A DNA stretch of 22,492 nt, taken from contig JBPCOJ010000137.1 in assembly GCA_051000345.1 (NCBI GenBank), positions 1-22,492 of the forward strand, given 5' to 3'. Of the stretch, positions 13,648-21,061 are shown one piece after another. The position numbers and the translations under genes were made by a program. The notes under the pieces are model-generated. The model saw nothing but the letters and a program-made list of their open reading frames with translations. It had not been told where the DNA came from and searched no databases. Numbering within the stretch: the first letter of the stretch is position 1; every line of letters starts with the position of its first letter. The stretch comes from JBHENC01 sp051000345 (GTDB taxonomy: Bacteria > Acidobacteriota > Blastocatellia > Pyrinomonadales > Pyrinomonadaceae).

Positions 13648-16402
13648 ATTTTGCGTCCATCCAATTATCGCCGACGCCGATTTCGACTTCGAGCGGGACA
13701 TCTAACGTGACAGCTCTTTCCATTTCGCGGCGGAGAAGTTCGACGACTCTTTCGGTTTCGTCGGCGGGCGCTTCGACAAGAAGTTCGTCGTGGACTTGCA
13801 TGACCATGCGCGCCTGTAAATTTTCGCGCTTCAGGGCTTCGTCAACTTGCAGCATGGCGATCTTGACTATGTCGCTGCTCGTGCCTTGAATAGGCATGTT
13901 GATGGCTTCGCGTTCGGCGCGTCCGCGTATGTTGCCGTTGCGGTCGTTGATGCCGGGAATCGGGCGTATGCGCCCGTAGAGCGAGCGAACGAATCCTTGC
14001 TCGCGCGCCTTCACAGGCACTTCGTCCATAAAGCGGCGCACGCCTTTGTAGGTGTCGTAGTAATCGTCAATCACCTTGCGCGCTTCCTTGAGCGAGATGC
14101 CGACGCGCTGCGAAAGCCCGAAGGGTTCGACGGCGTAGGCGATGGCGAAGTTGACGATCTTCGCAAAGCGGCGCGCTTCCTTTAATTCCTCTTTTGTCTT
14201 CGCGCCGAAGACGAGCCGCGCGGTGCGCGAGTGTATGTCGTCGCCCTTTTGAAACGCGTCGAGCATTTCGGGATCGTGCGTGACGTGCGCGAGCAAGCGC
14301 AGTTCGAGTTGCGAATAATCCGCTGCGACGTACTTCCAATTTTCCTGCGGCACGAAGGCGCGGCGAATGCGTCGCCCTAGTTCCGTGCGAATCGGAATGT
14401 TTTGGAGGTTCGGGTCTGAACTACTCAATCTGCCGGTGGCGGTGACGGCTTGATTGAGTTGACAGTGGATGCGCCCGTCCGCGCCGATTTGATGCGGCAG
14501 AGCGTCCGTGTAAACGGTTTTCAGTTTGTCGAGTTCGCGGTATTCGATGATGAGGCGCGGCAGTTCAAATTTCTGAGCGAGGTCTTCGAGCACGGCCTTG
14601 CTTGTCGAAACGCGCCCCGTCGAAGTTTTGCGCCCCGAACTGATATTGAGTTCCTCCAAAACATCGCCGACTTGTTTGGGCGAATTAATCTTGAATTCCT
14701 TGCCCGCGACTTCATAAATCTTCGTCGTCAACTTTTCTAACTCCGCGCCGAGCAGTGTGGAAAGCTCACCGAGAACTTTCGTATCGACGCGAAGCCCCGC
14801 GCGCTCTATGCGGTAGAGCAGCGGCGCGAGCGGCAATTCGATTTCCGTGTAAATCGTTTCGAGTCCCTGTTCGAGCAAGCGCCCGTGAAGCACATGCGCT
14901 GTTTGCGCCGTGAGGTCTGCGGCTTCCGCGACGCGCCACGCATTCTCCGTCCAATTTTCAGGCGCATCGCCTGCTTCTTCTGCGCCAGCGGCTTCGCGCG
15001 CGAGGTCTTTCAATTCATAACGACTGCGCACGGGATCGAGAAGATAAGCGGCAAGCAAAGTGTCATCCGTCACGCCTTCAAGCCCTATGCCGAGCGGATC
15101 AAGCAGGGCAACGGCGCGTTTCAAATCATGCACGGATTTCGATAGCAGGCCATTGGCGAGCACGTCGCGCAAAAGCGAGATGGCGACATCCGCGCCGTCT
15201 TCAAAGTTTTCGAGATCGACGTAAGCGGATGCGCCCGGCGCAGTTGAAATGCTGATGCCTGTGGCGGCGTTGACATCGCGCGTGCTGGCTTGCTGGCCTG
15301 CGCCGACGGGCGAGGCATCGTCCACAGCAAATCCCCAGTGCTCCGCTTCCCAGAGGCCGCGCACCAGCGCTTCGAGTTCGGCGCGCTTGCGTATGATGCG
15401 ATAGCGCAGCGAATGTGTTCCGCCGCGCGCGCCGCCCGCCGCATTGGCTGTTGAAGCGGCGTCGGCGAATTCGCGCGTCAGCGCTTGAAATTCAAGCTCG
15501 CGGAAAAGTTGATAGGCGGCGGCGCGATCCGGCGTTTGCAAACGCAGTTGTTCGAGGTCGAGTTCGATGTCAACATTCGTGCGAAGCGTGGCGAGTTCCT
15601 TTGATTGAAGTATCAAGTCCGCGTTGTCGCGCAGCGATTCACGATAGCTTTTATGTTTGATCTGCTCCCAATTTTCGAGCGCGCTTTCGATTGAGCCGAG
15701 TTGTTTGATAACTTGCACAGCGCCCTTCGCGCCGATGCCGGGAGCGCCGGGAATATTATCGACGGCATCGCCCATCAATCCTAGAAGATCGATTATCCGC
15801 GCGGGCGGCACGCCGAACTTCGCTTCGACCCACGCTTCATCGCACCACTCGACGGGCGGCACGGGTTCTTTGCGCTTCACGTTCTGCGAATTTTGCCGCA
15901 TACAAACAATCAAAGGATCACGCACGAGCTGGCACATATCTTTGTCGTTGGAAACGATCACGGCCTGCAAATTTTTCTCTGCGGCCTTGATCGCAAGCGT
16001 GCCGATCACGTCGTCCGCTTCAAAGCCGGAGACGTTCAAAATCGGAATGTTAAAGACTTCGCAGACGCGCCTGATGAAGGGCAGTTGCGATTGCAAATCG
16101 TCCGGCATTTCCGCGCGGTGCTCTTTGTAGGCGGCAAAGGATTCCTTGCGGAACGTCGGCTCGGCGGATTCAAAGACGGCAGCAACGTAGTGCGGCTTTT
16201 CGTCTGCGAGCAGTTTGCGCAGCATATTTGTGAAGACGAAGACGGCCTGCGTAACTTGTCCCTGCGAGTTGGTGAGCGGGTCTGTGCGCCCGCTCATCGG
16301 CGCGAAAAAGGCGCGAAAGATGTGCGACATCGAGTCGATTAAAAAGACTCGTTCGAGCGGCGCGTTTGGCGTCTGTGAAGGCTTTGATTCTGTGCTTGGC
16401 AT
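13646..16402 (-). CDS. polA: DNA polymerase I
   Basis: This 918-residue family A polymerase has the usual three parts. The 5'-3' exonuclease is at about 15-310 (FLIDSMSHIFRAFFA, GFEADDVIGTLA, SNDKDMCQLV, GDAVDNIPGAPGIGAKGA). The 3'-5' exonuclease-like domain is at about 335-510. The polymerase is at about 530-918, with motif A VAADYSQLELRLLAHVT (692-708), O-helix RRFAKIVNFAIAYAVEPFGL (744-763) and motif C MVMQVHDELLVE. The proofreading domain is degenerate: where active enzymes have DTE, it reads DDA (361-363), and the ExoIII tyrosine and aspartate are replaced (RVAEAADLT), although ExoII DDTLLAAYLLDP remains. The O-helix has Ala where NFG and YG are usual. The start at 16402 is fixed by the promoter position; the longer frame to 16441 would overlap the -35 box. 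Confidence 0.95.
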   Translation of the reverse strand: MPSTESKPSQTPNAPLERVFLIDSMSHIFRAFFAPMSGRTDPLTNSQGQVTQAVFVFTNMLRKLLADEKPHYVAAVFESAEPTFRKESFAAYKEHRAEMPDDLQSQLPFIRRVCEVFNIPILNVSGFEADDVIGTLAIKAAEKNLQAVIVSNDKDMCQLVRDPLIVCMRQNSQNVKRKEPVPPVEWCDEAWVEAKFGVPPARIIDLLGLMGDAVDNIPGAPGIGAKGAVQVIKQLGSIESALENWEQIKHKSYRESLRDNADLILQSKELATLRTNVDIELDLEQLRLQTPDRAAAYQLFRELEFQALTREFADAASTANAAGGARGGTHSLRYRIIRKRAELEALVRGLWEAEHWGFAVDDASPVGAGQQASTRDVNAATGISISTAPGASAYVDLENFEDGADVAISLLRDVLANGLLSKSVHDLKRAVALLDPLGIGLEGVTDDTLLAAYLLDPVRSRYELKDLAREAAGAEEAGDAPENWTENAWRVAEAADLTAQTAHVLHGRLLEQGLETIYTEIELPLAPLLYRIERAGLRVDTKVLGELSTLLGAELEKLTTKIYEVAGKEFKINSPKQVGDVLEELNISSGRKTSTGRVSTSKAVLEDLAQKFELPRLIIEYRELDKLKTVYTDALPHQIGADGRIHCQLNQAVTATGRLSSSDPNLQNIPIRTELGRRIRRAFVPQENWKYVAADYSQLELRLLAHVTHDPEMLDAFQKGDDIHSRTARLVFGAKTKEELKEARRFAKIVNFAIAYAVEPFGLSQRVGISLKEARKVIDDYYDTYKGVRRFMDEVPVKAREQGFVRSLYGRIRPIPGINDRNGNIRGRAEREAINMPIQGTSSDIVKIAMLQVDEALKRENLQARMVMQVHDELLVEAPADETERVVELLRREMERAVTLDVPLEVEIGVGDNWMDAK

Positions 16403-16411
16403 AATCAAGCG

Positions 16412-16441
16412 ATGATAGAGGCGCGAATCAAACAGTGTCAA
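16412..16441 (-). promoter_or_regulatory. Strong sigma-70 promoter of polA (leaderless)
   Basis: On the minus strand a perfect TTGACA (16441-16436) and TATCAT (16417-16412, five of six) are 18 bases apart. The polA ATG begins 10 bases after the -10 box, so transcription should start within about 0-4 bases of the ATG. No ribosome binding site fits in that space, hence leaderless translation is predicted. Confidence 0.75.
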
Positions 16442-16634
16442 CCATACTTTCCGTAAGTGTGGCGCGCGTGCCGCACACTCGTCGCCGCATCACGACAAGC
16501 AAAGCTCGCAGTTTCTATTTGCGGCTTAAAACTCTTGAAAACTATAACGAAATACAATTGCTCGCCGATCTTCCTCGCGGCATAAGCTTTGCCATGCTTT
16601 TCGTCGTTCGATATAAAACAATCGCGCCATGCGC

Positions 16635-16662
16635 TTTATGATTATTCCGTTCCGACTATTAT
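16635..16662 (+). promoter_or_regulatory. Weak candidate promoter of lpxC
   Basis: TTTATG (16635-16640) and TATTAT (16657-16662) are 16 bases apart, with a good -10 but a poor -35. It lies about 33 bases upstream of the lpxC start, with AAGGGG between. The rest of the 16442-16634 interval holds no gene that I can support. Confidence 0.3.
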
Positions 16663-16695
16663 CAGAAGCCGCGCCGATAAGGGGTTTAGCACTCA

Positions 16696-17592
16696 TTGAT
16701 TAACCAAACGACACTCGCCGCGCCCGTCGAAGCAAACGGCATCGGACTCCACACGGCGGTTTCCGTGAGCCTGCGTATTTTGCCTGCGCCGCCCGACACG
16801 GGCTACCTTTTTCTGCGCACAGACCTCGGCGGCTTCGAGATTCCCGCCTCAATCGAACACGTCGTTAATTGCAGTTACGCGACGACGCTGATGCGCACAG
16901 GGGTGATGCTTTCAACCGTCGAACATCTCTTGGCGGCGCTGCGCGGCTGCGGCGTGGATAATGCTTTTATCGAAGTCGATAATCTGGAATTGCCGATTAT
17001 GGACGGCTCTGCGGAAGTCTTCGTGGAAATGATCGAGCGCGCCGGAATCGTCGGGCAGCCGCGCCATAAAAGAGTGTTGATGGTGCGCGAAAAAATTTCC
17101 GTCGAACAAGGCGCGCGGCGCATCAGCGTCGAGCCTTCAGAAAATTATGAGATTGATTGCATGATAGATTTCCCGCATCCGTTGATCGGCACGCAAAAGT
17201 TTTCCTTTGGATTAAAGGAAGGCGCGTTCGGGAGCGAGATTGCGGCGGCGCGCACCTTCGGCTTTACGGAAGAAATCGAAGCACTGCGGCGCGCCGATTT
17301 GATTCGCGGCGGCTCACTCGACAACGCGATTGTCCTGACGCCCGAAGGAATGCTCAACACGAGCGGCCTGCGCTGGTCGAACGAATTTGTCCGCCACAAA
17401 ATACTAGACATTGTCGGCGATCTATCGCTGCTCGGAATGCCGCTCATGGGTCGCGTCACGGCTGAACGAAGCGGTCATCTTTTACACGCCGCGCTGATGT
17501 CGAAACTCCTGCGCAAACGTTCCTCTTGGGAAATCATAGACATGCCCGCCAAGCATAAAACAGTTGCCGCGCAACAAGTGTTAGTGAACTGA
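16696..17592 (+). CDS. lpxC: UDP-3-O-acyl-N-acetylglucosamine deacetylase
   Basis: This 298-residue zinc amidase performs the committed step of lipid A synthesis in the cytoplasm. It starts with the typical NQTTLAAPVEANGIGLHT. It contains MLSTVEHLLAALRGCGVDNA with general base E76 and zinc ligand H77, ELPIMDGSAEVFV, then RHKILDIVGDLSLLG with zinc ligands H234 and D238, and SGHLLHAAL with catalytic H261. Length matches stand-alone LpxC (no FabZ fusion). The start codon is TTG, chosen because the conserved N-terminus begins there and AAGGGG is about 10 bases upstream; no ATG or GTG fits. It implies an LPS-containing outer membrane. It is convergent with the next gene, with only 7 bases between the stops. 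Confidence 0.95.
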   Translation: MINQTTLAAPVEANGIGLHTAVSVSLRILPAPPDTGYLFLRTDLGGFEIPASIEHVVNCSYATTLMRTGVMLSTVEHLLAALRGCGVDNAFIEVDNLELPIMDGSAEVFVEMIERAGIVGQPRHKRVLMVREKISVEQGARRISVEPSENYEIDCMIDFPHPLIGTQKFSFGLKEGAFGSEIAAARTFGFTEEIEALRRADLIRGGSLDNAIVLTPEGMLNTSGLRWSNEFVRHKILDIVGDLSLLGMPLMGRVTAERSGHLLHAALMSKLLRKRSSWEIIDMPAKHKTVAAQQVLVN

Positions 17593-17599
17593 TGAGTTA

Positions 17600-18085
17600 T
17601 TAGGCAGCGCGTAGGACACTACGAACACCATTCTCCGACACTAACCACAATTGCAGCCGCAGGCACTCACAAATCCGAGCCGGAATCTTTTTCAAGTGTC
17701 GCTCCCACTGCTCAGAGTCTGGGACGGCAAGGGCGTAGGTAATTTGTGGCGAAGGGTCTTCCATTGATAGCACCACCTGACCGAGAGCGGAGTACATTGC
17801 TTGTTCTTTCTGCCGAGACGAATCGCCCTCTACCTCAACGACAAAAGTACCCATCTGTTCATTCACCGCAACCAAATCTGCTCGTCCATAGAGAGGATGA
17901 GTGACTATGTTTACCTCCTGCGCCCGCAGCCAATTCTCACACTCGGCGGCAATCCCTCTCTTATCGGCAGGGTGCTGGCCTTTCTCGCCTCGCTCCATTG
18001 AGTCTATATCCATAGTCACGTACCAGCCGTCCGCGACAGCAAACTTGTGGAACACTAACCATCGTTTGACTTCAAGCTGATACAT
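17600..18085 (-). CDS. PD-(D/E)XK-like nuclease-fold candidate, unknown function
   Basis: This 161-residue protein has no name that I can give with confidence. It begins MYQLEVKRWLVFHKFAVADG and has a middle block HPLYGRADLVAV, then GTFVVEVEGDSSRQKEQAMYSALGQ. The arrangement D70, 13 residues, E84-V-E86, with a following Lys/Gln helix, resembles restriction-endonuclease-like folds of the D-(E/D)-x-K type, with Glu in the usual Lys position. The C-terminal half (ITYALAVPDSEQWERHLKK) fits strand-helix repeats. The start is the ATG at 18085, with AGGA seven bases upstream; the frame extends a few codons to a TTG. It is convergent with lpxC. The nuclease-fold call is an inference from motif pattern only; it could be a regulator or an orphan defence nuclease. 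Confidence 0.65.
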   Translation of the reverse strand: MYQLEVKRWLVFHKFAVADGWYVTMDIDSMERGEKGQHPADKRGIAAECENWLRAQEVNIVTHPLYGRADLVAVNEQMGTFVVEVEGDSSRQKEQAMYSALGQVVLSMEDPSPQITYALAVPDSEQWERHLKKIPARICECLRLQLWLVSENGVRSVLRAA

Positions 18086-18131
18086 AAGGATATCCTGCCT
18101 CCCCAAAGAGCAGTATGCCGCGCGAATCGTT

Positions 18132-18899
18132 TTAGTCTCCGCTCACAAATTCATAAAAGAGATGCAGGCGCAGTTCGTTCTGAAGAACTTCAGGGCGCAA
18201 ATCCGTGATGCGCAAGCGCAGCACGCCGCCTGCGGCTGTGACGGGAAGGCGCGCGGCGAGTTGCGCGGCCTGCAAAATTTTAATCGGATTGACGCGCTTA
18301 TTAATCGCGCTCTGCACTAATTCTTTGACAACGCCGCTCGCGCGTGTTGAAAGATCACTCAAGTGAAAATCCTGCACGGCGACGCGCGCCAGCAAGATTT
18401 GTGATTGTCGATCATACTCAAGATTTACCAGCGTGTTCGCCCACCCGCGAAAGCGCACGCAGCCGAGCAAGCCCGTATTGTACGTGCCTGTGAAGGCGAG
18501 CGGCGCAACAATGCCTTTGTTCGTAAAATGAATTGCCGTGTACACGCCGTCCACTTCGCGCTGCAAAACGACTTCGCTCACGCACGCGCTTGTACCCGAC
18601 GCTGAAAAAGCGTTTGCCGCGCGACGCAAAGATTGGTCGTGTACATTGTCGGCTGCAAGCGGAAACACGGGTGGTTTTAAGTTTATGAATAGCGCGTCGA
18701 GAAACGAGTTGGCGAGTTGCTCTGTGAAACTGATGGTAACTTCAGCCGGAGCGCTCGGCGGGCTGATGCGTCGCGCATCGACAGTAGTGCTTAGCGGTGC
18801 TTGCGCGAAACTTACGGCGGGCGCGAAGCATTGATTGAAAATTATTAGCGCAATCGCTACGGGGAAGCCGGAGTAAAACTTATGAATATATAAACGCAT
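18132..18899 (-). CDS. Secreted protein of unknown function
   Basis: This protein of about 255 residues has a Sec signal peptide (MRLYIHKFYSGFPVAIALII, then APAVSFA|QAP). The mature part includes FTEQLANSFLDALFINLKPP, a two-cysteine region (CVSEVVLQREVDGVYTAIHF and LLGCVRF, a possible disulfide) and GVVKELVQSAINKRVNPIKI, ending LRLHLFYEFVSGD. It has the look of a soluble periplasmic or outer-membrane-associated beta-rich domain that binds something amphipathic, but I recognise no family. The ATG at 18899 is taken because the signal peptide begins there; the frame runs on to a GTG at 18962 that adds a charged non-signal tail. The Shine-Dalgarno is weak. Confidence 0.7.
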   Translation of the reverse strand: MRLYIHKFYSGFPVAIALIIFNQCFAPAVSFAQAPLSTTVDARRISPPSAPAEVTISFTEQLANSFLDALFINLKPPVFPLAADNVHDQSLRRAANAFSASGTSACVSEVVLQREVDGVYTAIHFTNKGIVAPLAFTGTYNTGLLGCVRFRGWANTLVNLEYDRQSQILLARVAVQDFHLSDLSTRASGVVKELVQSAINKRVNPIKILQAAQLAARLPVTAAGGVLRLRITDLRPEVLQNELRLHLFYEFVSGD

Positions 18900-18978
18900 T
18901 TCGTTCGGTTTCCGAATTTTTAGAACATCCAACAAAACCCGCCGATATAGCAAGATAGGCACGGACAGGGCTAGGCTC

Positions 18979-19137
18979 TGTTGAAATTAGTGTTCAATCT
19001 TCAATTGCCACTAGCTAAAGCTAGTGGACGAAGGCTTGATAAGCTGTTTGGCTTTAGCCGAACCGATTCGGCTAAAGCCGATAATTTATTGGTTCTGATC
19101 CCACTAGCTAAAGCTAGTGGCAACTAATGTCAACAAA
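18979..19137. repeat. Nested REP/BIME-like palindromic element
   Basis: CCACTAGCTAAAGCTAGTGG, itself a near-perfect hairpin, occurs at 19008-19027 and again at 19101-19120. Between them sits a different perfect hairpin, GGCTTTAGCCGAA (19050-19062) with TTCGGCTAAAGCC (19067-19079). The outer flanks (TGTTGAAATTAGT near 18980, complementary to ACTAATGTCAACA near 19124) also pair approximately. The A-B-A order of hairpins with an outer inverted repeat resembles bacterial interspersed mosaic elements moved by REP-associated tyrosine transposases; no such transposase is in the window. Confidence 0.8.
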
Positions 19138-19142
19138 ACATA

Positions 19143-19184
19143 GTCCCTGCCCGTCTTGATTGCAACTAACACACGGGCAGGGAC
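19143..19184 (-). terminator. GC-rich hairpin downstream of kdsD, possible terminator
   Basis: GTCCCTGCCCGT (19143-19154) pairs perfectly over 12 bases with ACGGGCAGGGAC (19173-19184) around an 18-base loop. On the minus strand it lies about 50 bases after the kdsD stop and is followed by TATGTTTTGTTG, so it could terminate that gene. The loop is long, and the flanking motif recurs near 557, so it may instead be a dispersed repeat. Confidence 0.45.
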
Positions 19185-19233
19185 GAGCCGCTGCCCCTAC
19201 AATTATTACGTGTTTGCGTTGCGTGGAATTCCG

Positions 19234-20220
19234 CTACAATCCGCTGCGAACAATATCGTGAATTCTTATCAAACCGATGCAGACGCGCGCTCCATTGATG
19301 ACCGGCAGCACAGAGATTTGCGTCGGGCGGTCTTCCATTAACCTGAGCGCGTCGTAAGCGAGCAAGTCCGGGCGCGCGACGATTGGATCGGCAGTCATAA
19401 TCGCTTCGCATGTGAGATTTTCGAGGTCTGCGTGTTTGATGCGCTGCAAGGCGCGACGCAAATCTCCGTCCGTGATTATGCCGAGCAAGTGTTTCGCTTC
19501 ATCAACGACGCAGACGGCTCCGAGTCCGCCGCGCCCGATGCAGGCGATAATTTCAAGCCACGTCGCATTGATTTTGACTGTCGGATTATGCGCGTCAGCG
19601 TGCATCAAATCGGCGACTGTCAGCGTCAGGCGTTTGCCTAATCGTCCGGCGGGATGATTGCTCGCAAACTTTTCCGGCGTCCAATTTTTAATCTCCATTA
19701 AGGTCATCGCCAGCGCGTCGCCGATGGCTAAGGCAACCGTCGTGCTCGTCGTCGGCGCTAAATTAAGCGGGCAAGCTTCCTGATCGACGGACGCATCGAG
19801 GCGCACATCCGCGCGACGCGCCAGCGTTGACTGCAAATTTCCGACGATGGCGATAACCGGCACGCGTCTGTTTTTCAGAAACGGCAGCACTTCGATTAGC
19901 TCGAACGTTTCTCCGCTGTTGCTCAAAGCGATGACCACATCATCTTTTGCGGCGACGACGCCTAGCCCGCCGTGCAGCGCATCCGAGGCGTGCAAATAAA
20001 CGGCGGCGCATCCCGTGCTGCTCAATGTGGCGGCGATCTTCTCTGCGACGATGCCGGATTTGCCGACGCCCGTAACGACGACTTTGCCAGCGCAGCGTTC
20101 GAGCAAGGCAACGGCGCGCAAGACTTCCGCAGAATCGAGCCGCGCGGCGGTCTGCGTAATGGCTTCCGCTTCGATGCGTAGAAAATCTGTGACGCGCCCG
20201 AAGCGCCATGAATCGCTCAT
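19234..20220 (-). CDS. kdsD: Arabinose-5-phosphate isomerase (KpsF/GutQ family)
   Basis: This 328-residue SIS-CBS enzyme converts ribulose-5-phosphate to arabinose-5-phosphate, the first step towards Kdo for LPS. The SIS domain (about 35-170) has VVVTGVGKSGIVAEKIA (GKS at 53-55), SDALHGGLG, ALSNSGETFE and APTTSTTVALAIGDALA. The linker carries NHPAGRLGKRL with the conserved catalytic His (H189). Two CBS domains follow (about 204-265, VADLMHAD to ITDGDLRRAL; about 272-328, CEAIMTADPIVA to IRIHDIVRSGL). Length and order match KdsD/KpsF. The ATG at 20220 is preferred to a TTG two codons upstream, with GGGAA about ten bases before. It is divergent from the phosphate operon. Confidence 0.93.
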   Translation of the reverse strand: MSDSWRFGRVTDFLRIEAEAITQTAARLDSAEVLRAVALLERCAGKVVVTGVGKSGIVAEKIAATLSSTGCAAVYLHASDALHGGLGVVAAKDDVVIALSNSGETFELIEVLPFLKNRRVPVIAIVGNLQSTLARRADVRLDASVDQEACPLNLAPTTSTTVALAIGDALAMTLMEIKNWTPEKFASNHPAGRLGKRLTLTVADLMHADAHNPTVKINATWLEIIACIGRGGLGAVCVVDEAKHLLGIITDGDLRRALQRIKHADLENLTCEAIMTADPIVARPDLLAYDALRLMEDRPTQISVLPVINGARVCIGLIRIHDIVRSGL

Positions 20221-20283
20221 GAACAAGTTCCCGTAACCACGCGAAAGGCGAACGAAGCGAAAGCATAGCCGTCGCTTTACCGA

Positions 20284-20312
20284 TAGACATTGCTGCGGCG
20301 TTCGATTATATT
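20284..20312 (+). promoter_or_regulatory. Sigma-70 promoter of the DUF47-PiT operon
   Basis: TAGACA (20284-20289, five of six) and TATATT (20307-20312, five of six) are spaced by the optimal 17 bases. Transcription would begin near 20319, about 40 bases before the ATG of the DUF47 gene. No obvious Pho box could be recognised. Confidence 0.65.
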
Positions 20313-20357
20313 CACGACTTTCTTACCACAATTCGATTGACGGAGTCGAAATTTTCG

Positions 20358-20981
20358 ATGGCGCTTTTTAATTTTCTGCCGAAAGAGGAACAATACTTCT
20401 CTTTCTTTTCGCAAATGACCTCGCACATACACGACGCCGCGCAAATACTCGTCGAAATGATGAACAGCAAAAGCGGCGCTTACACGGAACACGCGCGGCG
20501 CATCAAGGATGTCGAACATCTCTGCGACCAACTGACGCACACCGTCACCATGCAGCTTAACAAATCATTTATCACGCCCTTTGACCGCGAAGATATTTTT
20601 ATGCTGTCCGGCGCGCTCGACGACATCGTTGATTTAATAGACGACGCGGCGCGCACGATGGTCATGTACGACGTGCAGGAAAGCACCTCGCACGCGCGCA
20701 ATTTCGCAGACGTGCTACAGCGCATGGCCGTGCAGCTTCACGAAGTCGTCTCCGCCCTCGCCAAACCGAACGGCATCAATCCGCGCCTCGTCGAAATTCA
20801 CCGCCTCGAAAACGAAGGCGACGATATTTACCACACGGCGATTGCCGAACTCTTTCACGACTCCAACGACGCCTTGACCGTCATCAAGTGGAAGGACATT
20901 TACGAAAAACTGGAGGCGGCGGTTGACCGCTGCGAAAACGTCGCCAACATCATCGAAGCCGTTATCATCAAAAATGCGTAG
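20358..20981 (+). CDS. DUF47/PhoU-like phosphate transport regulator
   Basis: This 207-residue all-helical protein of the DUF47 (PhoU-div) family is usually encoded next to PiT transporters and thought to adjust their activity. It begins MALFNFLPKEEQYFSFFSQM and contains metal-binding-type motifs typical of PhoU folds: KDVEHLCDQLTHTV with FDREDIFMLSGALDDIVDLIDDAAR in the first three-helix bundle, and IHRLENEGDDIYHTAIAELF with DIYEKLEAAVDRCENVANIIEAVIIKNA in the second. The start is the ATG at 20358; a TTG seven codons earlier would add TESKFS and is less likely. The PiT gene starts 80 bases downstream, after a palindromic repeat. Confidence 0.9.
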   Translation: MALFNFLPKEEQYFSFFSQMTSHIHDAAQILVEMMNSKSGAYTEHARRIKDVEHLCDQLTHTVTMQLNKSFITPFDREDIFMLSGALDDIVDLIDDAARTMVMYDVQESTSHARNFADVLQRMAVQLHEVVSALAKPNGINPRLVEIHRLENEGDDIYHTAIAELFHDSNDALTVIKWKDIYEKLEAAVDRCENVANIIEAVIIKNA

Positions 20982-21054
20982 AAGACAGTTTTCAGTTTTG
21001 AGTTTTCAGTTTTTAGCTCTGAACTGAAAACCGGAAACTGAAAACTCAAAACTG
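20982..21054. repeat. Palindromic CAGTTTT-type intergenic repeat, copy 2
   Basis: The arm cagttttgagttttcag (20993-21009) has a perfect 17-base complement at 21038-21054. The first 28 bases are identical to 13577-13604. It fills nearly the whole gap between the DUF47 stop and the PiT ATG, so it can form a stem-loop ending 7 bases before the PiT start and could influence PiT translation or termination within the operon. Confidence 0.85.
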
Positions 21055-21061
21055 ATTCCTT

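Noticed and set aside
16403..16441. Upstream start of PolA (MTLFDSRLYHRL)
   Set aside because: It would begin inside the -35 box of the strong promoter.
16442..16695. tRNA or small gene in the polA-lpxC gap
   Set aside because: No cloverleaf, CCA end or credible ribosome site; the short frame there is a chance ORF across promoter sequence.
18979..19184. CRISPR array
   Set aside because: The repeats are palindromic and differ in type, there are only two copies of the main one, and no spacer regularity or cas genes are present.
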